A DNA stretch of 11,084 bases from CAYMCV01 sp964389005 (lineage in GTDB: Bacteria > Bacillota > Clostridia > Lachnospirales > Lachnospiraceae): contig CAYMCV010000085.1 in assembly GCA_964389005.1 (NCBI GenBank), positions 1-11,084 on the forward strand, read 5' to 3'. Every line of letters begins with the position of its first letter. The first letter of the stretch is position 1. Below the pieces are notes generated by a model that made no database searches, was not told where the DNA came from, and saw nothing but the letters and a program-made list of their open reading frames with translations. Both the position numbers and the translations under genes were made by a program. This document shows positions 6,030 through 11,084 of the stretch, piece by piece.

Positions 6030-6728
6030 ATGCACATCGCAATTTGTGACGACCACTACGCTGACAGAAAACAAATCGAACGCCTATTGAAGAAAGAATC
6101 CGAAAGCAGACGATGCACCGGCGATAACCTCTATGTCGACTCCTTCGGAAGTGCCGCCTCGCTGACACAGGCTCCGATGATATACGATTTGTTTCTGATT
6201 GATTTAACCGAATCCCAGCCAAACGGAATGGAAGTCGCAATCCACCTGCGTGAAATCGGCGTCTCTGCACCGATTCTTCTATGCTGCTCCTCCATTGATT
6301 ACCGTTCTTTTTCACACATCCCAGAGAGCATACTCTTTTTAGACAAACCGATTGTTTCTGGTGAACTTTCTGCAATGATTTCAACCGCCGTTGTCAAAAA
6401 GAAACTAGCGAAACCAACCATTGAAATTCGCGGCGAACAACACACTCATTATATCCATGAGGAAGATCTCCTCTATGCCATTCCGACCGGTCATACCGTT
6501 CGTATTACGCTGGCAGACGGAGGCTCCATCACATTGCTGGGTGGTATGCGTGATTTAATCGTGGCAGTCGCATCCTGTACTTCTTTTATGATTGTAGGTA
6601 AAGATACCTTGGTGAATGCGGCGCACATACGAGAAATCAAAGGGCGCACACTGATTATGGATGATTGCAAAAAAATCCCTCTGCGCTTAGGCGACAGAGG
6701 GCGTATCAAAGAAGCATTGGATCTGTAA
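6030..6728 (+). CDS. LytTR-family response regulator (orphan)
   Basis: A 232-residue DNA-binding response regulator. The receiver domain (about 1-120) has the acidic pair Asp7-Asp8, the phosphorylation site Asp58 in LFLIDLTES, Ser87/88 in the switch position and Lys106 in FLDKP. The LytTR DNA-binding domain (about 128-232) shows the IEIRG...HYIHEEDLLYA start and the typical FMIVGKDTLVNAAHIREIKGRTLIMDDCKKIPL block. AAGGAG lies 7-8 bases before ATG. No histidine kinase gene is adjacent, so its partner and targets are unknown; LytTR regulators often control peptides, envelope functions or quorum responses. Its 3' end is 2 bases from the convergent spoVAE stop and contains that unit's terminator on the other strand. 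Confidence 0.93.
   Translation: MHIAICDDHYADRKQIERLLKKESESRRCTGDNLYVDSFGSAASLTQAPMIYDLFLIDLTESQPNGMEVAIHLREIGVSAPILLCCSSIDYRSFSHIPESILFLDKPIVSGELSAMISTAVVKKKLAKPTIEIRGEQHTHYIHEEDLLYAIPTGHTVRITLADGGSITLLGGMRDLIVAVASCTSFMIVGKDTLVNAAHIREIKGRTLIMDDCKKIPLRLGDRGRIKEALDL
6669..6701 (-). terminator. Intrinsic terminator of spoVAD-spoVAE, inside the response-regulator gene
   Basis: On the minus strand CCCTCTG (6701-6695) pairs with CAGAGGG (6683-6677). Three further CGC/GCG pairs lie inside after a one-base bulge, closing a CTAA loop, and a run of seven T (6675-6669) follows after one A. This is a textbook minus-strand terminator located 30-62 bases beyond the spoVAE stop. It lies within codons for the last quarter of the LytTR domain on the plus strand. 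Confidence 0.8.
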
Positions 6729-6730
6729 TT

Positions 6731-7087
6731 CTATTTTTTCATTTTTGGTTTGAAAACCAACGCCGCCAAAAATCCGAAAATCAAGGCTGAGGCGCAACCA
6801 ACGGCTCCTGCTTTGAAACCGCCTGAGAAAATGCCGAGGAATCCTTGTTCATCCACAGCCTCTTTGACCCCTTCCATCAATACATGTCCGAATCCCAAGA
6901 GCGGGACACTGGCTCCCGCACCCGCAAAATCCAAAAAAGGTTTATAACAGCCGATGGCACTTAATACGGCGCCGGCACAAACCAAAAGTACCATAATTCG
7001 TCCCGGCAACAGTTTCGTCTTCTCAAGAAGAATCTGTACAAGTGCGCAAATCAATCCGCCAACCCAAAAAGCATTCAAATAATCCAT
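6731..7087 (-). CDS. spoVAE: Stage V sporulation protein AE
   Basis: A 118-residue membrane protein of the SpoVAC/SpoVAE family, part of the SpoVA apparatus that moves dipicolinic acid into the forespore and out at germination; it acts in the spore inner membrane. Hydrophobic segments are at about 5-21, 30-50, 60-72 and 93-113, with the family-typical GALV/GFGHVLMEGVKEAV and GIFSGGFKAGAVG stretches and a basic KPKMKK tail. AAAGGA lies about 10 bases before ATG. It follows spoVAD after 49 bases and ends at the terminator overlapping the response-regulator gene. Length agrees with the SpoVAEb type, which is the likelier subtype. Confidence 0.92.
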   Translation of the reverse strand: MDYLNAFWVGGLICALVQILLEKTKLLPGRIMVLLVCAGAVLSAIGCYKPFLDFAGAGASVPLLGFGHVLMEGVKEAVDEQGFLGIFSGGFKAGAVGCASALIFGFLAALVFKPKMKK

Positions 7088-7136
7088 CTATCTATATTCC
7101 TTTCTGCAGAATCACTCCGCTTCACTTTTTAGACAA

Positions 7137-8180
7137 TCATTCCATTTCACGTACAGAAAGAACTACTGCATGTGCGATTCCCGGAACGGTTTTTCCTTCA
7201 TTGAAACTGGTCTTGTTCAGTAATGCCCCCGTCGGGACGAACAATACTTTTTTCCACTCTTTTTCACGCATTTTCGGAAGGATATAAGCGGAAAGCACGC
7301 TTGCCGCACAGCCGCATCCGCTTCCCCCTGCGTCAGTGCCCTGCGTTTCGGAATCAAAGATTTTCATGCCACAATCTGTATGACGTGAATCAATGTGATA
7401 CCCCTTATCTTCCAGAAGGCGAAAAAGAACGGTCTGTCCGACGCTCCCCAAATCACCGGTTATGATTTTATCGTATTCTTCCGGTTTGCGACAAAAATCG
7501 TTAAGATTTCGTGCAATGGTATCGCAAGCCGCAGGGGCCATGCATGCCCCCATATTCATGGAATCCTTCAGACCGGAATCAATGATTCTTCCCGTTGTGA
7601 TTCCTTCTATGACAATCACCGTCTTATTCTTGGGCGGTGTTTCGGACAAAATAAATGCGCCGCTTCCGGTAACCGTCCAAGTTGATGACGGCGGTCGCTG
7701 ATTTCCGTATTCCAGGGGATAACGAAACTCTTTTTCTGCGCTTGCAAAGTGGCTGGAAGTCACGCATACAACCTTATCCGCAAAACCGCCACCGACTGCA
7801 AAAGCTCCCAAACTGATGGCTTCGCCGCAAGTGGAGCATGCACCGTATAGTCCGAACAGCGGAATATGAAACGGCATAACCCCAAAGGAAGTCGCAATAT
7901 TCTGTCCCAAAAGGTCACCTGCAAAAATGTATCGAATATCCTCCGGTACGAGTCCTGCTTTTTTGATAGCAAGACCGACTGTCTCTTGCTGAATTCTGCT
8001 CTCCGCTTCTTCCCACGTTTCACACCCCAGCATTGCATCAGAATAGACCTCGTCGAAAAACTTTCCGAGAGGTCCATCACCTTCTTTTTTCCCAACCACC
8101 GATGCGCTCTCCAAAATGTACACCGGTTTTTTTAGGCAGAAACTAGCTTTGCCTACGGCAATCCGTTCCTTTTCTTCCAT
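7137..8180 (-). CDS. spoVAD: Stage V sporulation protein AD
   Basis: A 347-residue thiolase-fold protein that binds dipicolinic acid in the SpoVA complex of the forespore. Recognised from KKPVYILESASVVGKKEGDGPLGKFFDEVY at the N-terminus, the thiolase-like LYGACSTCGEA (Cys115), SSHFASAEKEFRYPLEYG, WTVTGSGA, and the C-terminal DAGGSGCGCAASVL. A TTG at 8243 opens the frame earlier, but it lies only a few bases after the expected start of the sigma-G-type transcript, so it would lack a usable ribosome site. ATG at 8195 has AAAGG touching it. ATG at 8180 gives the length nearest the family (about 338) and is chosen, although AAAGGA is a rather distant 14 bases upstream. The usual upstream partner spoVAC is absent. 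Confidence 0.93.
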   Translation of the reverse strand: MEEKERIAVGKASFCLKKPVYILESASVVGKKEGDGPLGKFFDEVYSDAMLGCETWEEAESRIQQETVGLAIKKAGLVPEDIRYIFAGDLLGQNIATSFGVMPFHIPLFGLYGACSTCGEAISLGAFAVGGGFADKVVCVTSSHFASAEKEFRYPLEYGNQRPPSSTWTVTGSGAFILSETPPKNKTVIVIEGITTGRIIDSGLKDSMNMGACMAPAACDTIARNLNDFCRKPEEYDKIITGDLGSVGQTVLFRLLEDKGYHIDSRHTDCGMKIFDSETQGTDAGGSGCGCAASVLSAYILPKMREKEWKKVLFVPTGALLNKTSFNEGKTVPGIAHAVVLSVREME

Positions 8181-8253
8181 ATTAGCGTTCCACATCCTTT
8201 CATGAGTCTCTTGTCTTGAAGCGGTGTAACTTGCCACGGACAATCTGCCTTCA

Positions 8254-8283
8254 TAGTATGCGGAATCTGCTTTTTTTTATGCA
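8254..8283 (-). promoter_or_regulatory. Sigma-G-type (forespore) promoter of spoVAD-spoVAE
   Basis: On the minus strand TGCATA (8283-8278) and CATACTA (8260-8254) are separated by 17 bases. They match the Bacillus subtilis sigma-G consensus at both elements (G-N-A-T-R and C-A-T-N-H-T-A, spacer 17-18). Transcription would start near 8247. The spoVA operon is a known sigma-G target, so element and gene agree. It argues that spoVAD is the first gene of its unit. Confidence 0.75.
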
Positions 8284-8297
8284 TTTCATATCAAAAA

Positions 8298-8537
8298 CTA
8301 CAACAAATCCTTCCCCATAGCACCGATATCTTTCAGCATATCGATGTCTTCCTGTGTCAGACGCAAATTCGAACCGACAGTTTTCCCGTCAGGCGTCGTA
8401 ATATTGATGTCTACTACAGTCCCTTCCTGTAAACTGCTCTGTGTCAAGGCTTTGATAAACAGAACGAATTTCGGATGGCGTCCTGCAAACTCCTCCCATT
8501 TCTTTTTAAATTGTAGTAATTTCGTCGGATTAAACAT
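8298..8537 (-). CDS. Small protein of unknown function (79 aa)
   Basis: No family recognised. The protein begins with a basic, aromatic helix-like segment (MFNPTKLLQFKKKWEEFAGRHPKFVLFIKAL). It continues with a predicted beta segment GTVVDINITTPDGKTV and ends with an acidic helical stretch LTQEDIDMLKDIGAMGKDLL. No signal peptide, membrane segment or cysteine is present, so a soluble cytoplasmic protein is expected. AAGGAAG lies 8 bases before ATG, which with normal codon composition supports a real gene. It follows the histidine-phosphatase gene after 30 bases, suggesting co-transcription, and lies just upstream of the spoVAD promoter. No function is proposed. Confidence 0.75.
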   Translation of the reverse strand: MFNPTKLLQFKKKWEEFAGRHPKFVLFIKALTQSSLQEGTVVDINITTPDGKTVGSNLRLTQEDIDMLKDIGAMGKDLL

Positions 8538-8567
8538 CGTTCTTTCTTCCTTCTTTCCTCTTTGGAT

Positions 8568-9281
8568 TTATAGTTGAAATGTATCTGTAAAGTACCCTGC
8601 CTCAGAAATCGGCTCATTCGCATTTGACAAATGTCTTGCATCTCCGAGGAATTGCACGCGGAATGTTGCAATACCCGGTTCTCTCTCCTCACTGCCAAGG
8701 ACGGTAACCGAAGACGGTGCAACAAAAAATCCCTGCCACAAAACAGGTGGTGCGATTCCGAGCAAGTGCCCCAACATCACAAAACTGACACCAAGATGAC
8801 AGAAGAATACCAGCGTTTCATCGTTATGTTCCTTGTAGCTGTAAAAGCCGCCGTCTTCACGTACATAGCCGTGCTTCTGAAGCACACAATCCAATCCGTC
8901 GCAGACTTTTAGATAATTCTCTTTGATGGCACCGGAGCTCATTACATCTGTCTCCATCCATTTGTTTTGATCGTGTAATTCTGCTTGTCCGTTAAAATAA
9001 GATGGCATAAAATCCCAAGCAATACGTTCCTGCCCCGTTATGGGATCTTTTACCCGATAATAAAACTCCTGTAGCCAAGGCAGAATCTGTAATGGTATGC
9101 CTGTCTTCTCAACACTGAAAGATGCGGTATCCTTGGCGCGCCCGAGTGGTGAACAATAGAATGCGGAAGCGTTCCAGCCTGCCACGCGGTCTGAGAGAAG
9201 TTCTGCTTCATGCCAGCCTTTTTGTGTCAATGAATCAATCTCGTAATTTGGTTCTGCATGTCTGATAAAAATTAGTTTCAT
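8568..9281 (-). CDS. Histidine phosphatase (phosphoglycerate mutase-like) family protein
   Basis: A 237-residue member of the histidine phosphatase superfamily. RHAEP at 7-11 gives the phosphorylated His8. LTQKGWHEAELLSDRV follows, as in the family, then YCSPLGRAKDTA with the phosphate-binding Arg48, Glu72 in LQEF as probable acid, and FCHLGV with the second His162. The set of catalytic residues is complete, so it should be an active phosphatase or mutase-like enzyme; the substrate cannot be predicted. The region at about 73-110 (KDPITGQERIAWDFMPSYFNG) is an insertion that probably shapes the substrate site. GGAG lies 9 bases before ATG. The gene follows the lipoprotein gene after 33 bases. 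Confidence 0.9.
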   Translation of the reverse strand: MKLIFIRHAEPNYEIDSLTQKGWHEAELLSDRVAGWNASAFYCSPLGRAKDTASFSVEKTGIPLQILPWLQEFYYRVKDPITGQERIAWDFMPSYFNGQAELHDQNKWMETDVMSSGAIKENYLKVCDGLDCVLQKHGYVREDGGFYSYKEHNDETLVFFCHLGVSFVMLGHLLGIAPPVLWQGFFVAPSSVTVLGSEEREPGIATFRVQFLGDARHLSNANEPISEAGYFTDTFQL

Positions 9282-9314
9282 TATTTGTCTCCATTTTTTG
9301 CAGTGTCGGATACC

Positions 9315-9797
9315 TTACATATCATCAAAACTACAGAATGTACGATAGGATTGAAGCAGACTCTCTTTTGTAATCTCATGAATCCATTCCATATGTAACA
9401 TATGCCATTCCATACCGATAAAAGGCTCTGACTTCAACTGTTCGTACCTCTCTTCAGTGCAAACGCTGTCCTCGCTATCATAATAAGTTACTTCTCCGAA
9501 ATATTCTTCACGACGGCATTGTTCTTTCAAGTGAAGAACATTATCGGCATCAATATTCATGACATAATAGCGCTCGGCTCCATAACCCGATCCACCACGT
9601 TCATAATCATAGAGTAAGTAATAGTAAGTATTTTCTTCTGCACAGTAGTAACCGGAAATCCTGTCGTTCTGCTGATTATTTGTCAGTAAATCCGGTTGTG
9701 AATCACAATCTGTCAATTCCGTGATATCCATCATTTTCATGGAACCGTCTTGTGCTATTTCATAGATTAGTTTCACTATCCGTGAGACGCTCCGCAT
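9315..9797 (-). pseudogene. Lipoprotein gene, C-terminal part in a shifted frame
   Basis: This frame encodes about 160 residues rich in acidic and aromatic residues (ISGYYCAEENTYYYLLYDYERGG, YYVMNIDADNVLHLKEQ, EWHMLHMEW) and reads like a folded extracytoplasmic domain of no recognised family. It lacks a signal peptide. The lipoprotein start lies in the preceding frame (9760-9972), which stops at 9760 just as this one becomes sensible. A +1 shift near CTATGA would join SETNL to YEIAQDG. The frame stays open up to an ATG at 9905, but its residues there (HFHRKNQ and similar) look like an out-of-frame reading of the Ser/Glu-rich linker. ATG at 9797 is preceded by GGAAG 6 bases upstream, so independent or coupled translation is not excluded. 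A broken gene is the preferred reading. Confidence 0.6.
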
Positions 9798-9972
9798 CTG
9801 ATTCTTCCGATGAAAATGTCTCTGAATCGGACTCTGTTTGTTCATCCAAAAGTTCATTCTCGAATACTTGATCGCTACTTGATACATTGCTGTCAGATAT
9901 CTCATTGTTTGAATTACATCCTACGAATAGTAATGATAACACAACGCAGATAACTATACATTCTTTTCTCAT
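9760..9972 (-). pseudogene. Lipoprotein gene, N-terminal part with signal peptide
   Basis: Seventy codons encoding a lipoprotein signal peptide, MRKE plus a hydrophobic run and LLFVGC with Cys19 as the lipidation site. A low-complexity Ser/Glu/Asp linker (SSSDQVFENELLDEQ...SSEESDAE) follows, of the kind that tethers a domain to the membrane in Firmicutes. The frame stops at 9760, leaving no domain after the linker. The missing domain appears to be encoded in the other frame at 9315-9797. AAGGGG lies 12 bases before ATG. The gene follows birA after 16 bases. The signal peptide and linker are clear; whether the split is a real mutation, a sequencing error or a programmed shift is open. Confidence 0.6.
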
Positions 9973-9988
9973 TTTTATTGACGTCCCC

Positions 9989-10960
9989 TTAAGAGATTTT
10001 TAGACGAACCGTTATCTCACCGCTTCGCAGCACCAACGCTTCGCCTTCCGGTGTACAAATCATCAAGCCGCCTTTATCGTCAATGCCCGTTACTGTGGCA
10101 GAGTGCGCTTCTTCTCTTTCAAAGTAGGTGATTTCTTTGCCTATTACCATGGAAAGCCTTCTGTAATCTTCCATGTAGGAAGTATCTTTTACGTTTGTCG
10201 CATATTTCAATATGCCGTCGCTGATATTTGCAATGAATTGATTTCTGGTCACGCCCTGTGTTTTTCCCAGGCTTGTCGCTACATCTGTAATGTCATTCGG
10301 ATAACATTCGGTCGATACATTAATTCCGATGCCGACAATGATTCCGGGAGCTTCTCCGGCTTCACAACTCATGATTGCCTCCGTCAGAATACCGCACACT
10401 TTCTTCCCATCCATATATATATCATTTACCCACTTGATCTGAACCTCTTTTCCGGTCAATTGCGTAATTGCGTTCGCTACAATGACAGATGTCGCTGTTG
10501 TAATGGAAACCACATCCTCGAACTTTCCGTCGATATGTACAAGTAATGACATATAAATTCCGGTATGCGAAGGTGAATAGAAATTGCGCCCTCTTCTTCC
10601 GTGTCCGTTGCTTTGTTCTTCGGCAACAATCAAAATATTACGTTTTTCGCCATTTGCCAGTCGCCTTTTTGCCTCATCGTTTGTAGAGTCCAGCAAATCA
10701 TATGTATAAATCGGAAGTGATTTTCGATTTTCCGGTAATAAAACGCGTATTCCGGCCTCGGAAATCATGTCATTCTCTGCTTCAAGTCGGTATCCGCGAT
10801 TCGTCGTTGCCGTAATCAGGTATCCTGCTGCCCGCAGTTCTTTGACCGCCTTCCAAACTGCATTGCGCGACACGCCAAAGCGGTCTGCCAGTTCCTGCCC
10901 CGATAAATCACAGTTTCTGTTTTCTTCCAACACCTTCAATAACTCTGTCTGAACCGACAT
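9989..10960 (-). CDS. birA: Bifunctional biotin--[acetyl-CoA-carboxylase] ligase / biotin operon repressor BirA
   Basis: Attaches biotin to carboxylase carrier domains via biotinyl-5'-AMP. The N-terminal winged helix-turn-helix (about 15-60: LSGQELADRFGVSRNAVWKAVKELRAAGY and NRGYRL) marks the class that also represses biotin genes. The catalytic domain has DSTNDEAKR (91-99), the biotinyl-AMP loop GHGRRGRNFYSP (119-130), KWVNDI (176-181) and the KVCGILTE block with Lys187. A C-terminal SH3-like domain ends RSGEITVRL. The protein has 323 residues, the full length for this class. ATG at 10972 has no ribosome site; ATG at 10960 has GGAGA about 5 bases before it and is chosen. It seems to head a unit with the lipoprotein, phosphatase and 79-residue genes. 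No biotin synthesis genes are nearby. Confidence 0.96.
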   Translation of the reverse strand: MSVQTELLKVLEENRNCDLSGQELADRFGVSRNAVWKAVKELRAAGYLITATTNRGYRLEAENDMISEAGIRVLLPENRKSLPIYTYDLLDSTNDEAKRRLANGEKRNILIVAEEQSNGHGRRGRNFYSPSHTGIYMSLLVHIDGKFEDVVSITTATSVIVANAITQLTGKEVQIKWVNDIYMDGKKVCGILTEAIMSCEAGEAPGIIVGIGINVSTECYPNDITDVATSLGKTQGVTRNQFIANISDGILKYATNVKDTSYMEDYRRLSMVIGKEITYFEREEAHSATVTGIDDKGGLMICTPEGEALVLRSGEITVRLKIS

Positions 10961-11010
10961 GTTTCTCTCCATTCCAGCGGTACGCTCGTTTTTAGCATAA
11001 ATCCTTATCT

Positions 11011-11019
11011 ATCATACCA
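11011..11019 (-). promoter_or_regulatory. Extended -10 promoter of birA
   Basis: On the minus strand TGGTATGAT is an extended -10 (TG, one base, TATGAT). No convincing -35 was found at 17 bases, where TGTTCA is a weak match. Transcription would start near 11004, about 44 bases before the birA start codon. Confidence 0.55.
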
Positions 11020-11038
11020 CAGAATTGTGAAAATGAAC

Positions 11039-11084
11039 ATGGGGACGGGGCAAGTGTAACATTTACCTCGGTAAATGTTACACT
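11039..11084. repeat. Palindromic repeat element, cut by window end
   Basis: AGTGTAACATTTACC (11053-11067) and its exact reverse complement (11070-11084) are separated by two bases, a perfect 15-bp stem. They are preceded by ATGGGGACGGGGCA (11039-11052), whose complement would be expected to follow beyond the window. Similar GGGGACGG-bounded palindromes are, from memory, scattered in many Clostridia genomes and associated with REP-type Y1 transposases; that link is inference. It could also end a gene upstream as a terminator, but no T-run is visible. Confidence 0.7.

Noticed and set aside
5854..6384. Minus-strand open frame (176 codons) over the palindrome and the response-regulator gene
   Set aside because: Antisense to a well-supported LytTR regulator; the translation is Arg/Ser-rich with no family features.
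6745..6760. Hairpin TTGGTTT-GA-AAACCAA just after the response-regulator stop, as its terminator
   Set aside because: AT-rich, and followed by CGCCGCC rather than a T-run; it lies inside spoVAE coding sequence.
8181..8243. N-terminal extension of spoVAD from TTG at 8243
   Set aside because: The TTG would be about 4 bases from the sigma-G-type transcript start, and the extension does not resemble SpoVAD N-termini.
9978..9990. GGGGACG before the lipoprotein gene as another copy of the end-of-window repeat
   Set aside because: Only seven bases shared and no palindrome around it; it overlaps the ribosome site, which explains the G-run.

Overview
The window looks like chromosome of a spore-forming, low-to-moderate GC Firmicute, most likely class Clostridia and plausibly Lachnospiraceae. 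The grounds are two stage V sporulation genes (spoVAD, spoVAE), strong AGGAGG-type ribosome binding sites before nearly every gene, a lipoprotein with a Ser/Glu-rich linker, and Firmicutes-type versions of ArgJ, BirA and LytTR. The taxon is inferred from family resemblance; no 16S or other marker is present.

Left part (1-5763): an arginine biosynthesis locus. On the minus strand a tight five-gene operon reads argC, a GNAT acetyltransferase, argJ, argB, argD (argD cut by the window edge), with gaps of only 12-24 bases. Divergent from it, argG and a small DUF1294 membrane protein run on the plus strand and end at a clear intrinsic terminator (5730-5763). The 331-base region between argC and argG holds both promoters, four TGCATA half-sites spaced by about 2-3 helical turns, and at least two ArgR-box-like palindromes, so the two units are probably co-regulated by arginine. 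ArgC, ArgB, ArgD and ArgJ give the recycling acetyl pathway from glutamate to ornithine. ArgG then joins citrulline and aspartate. argF and argH are not in the window.

Middle (5764-8297): a 154-base imperfect palindrome (5796-5949) fills the space before an orphan LytTR-family response regulator. That regulator converges, with a 2-base gap, on a sporulation unit spoVAD-spoVAE. The sporulation unit has its own sigma-G-type promoter (TGCATA, 17 bases, CATACTA), and its apparent terminator lies inside the 3' end of the response-regulator gene. spoVAC is not beside it.

Right part (8298-11084): on the minus strand birA (biotin ligase/repressor), a probably frameshifted lipoprotein gene, a histidine-phosphatase-family protein and a 79-residue protein of unknown function are closely spaced and may be one transcription unit from an extended -10 promoter before birA. 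The last bases are one side plus the centre of a palindromic repeat (GGGGACGGGGC followed by a perfect 15-bp stem) that continues out of the window.

No rRNA, tRNA, CRISPR array or complete insertion sequence was seen. The least explained items are the 154-base palindrome, the terminal repeat, the split lipoprotein gene and the acetyltransferase embedded in the arginine operon.
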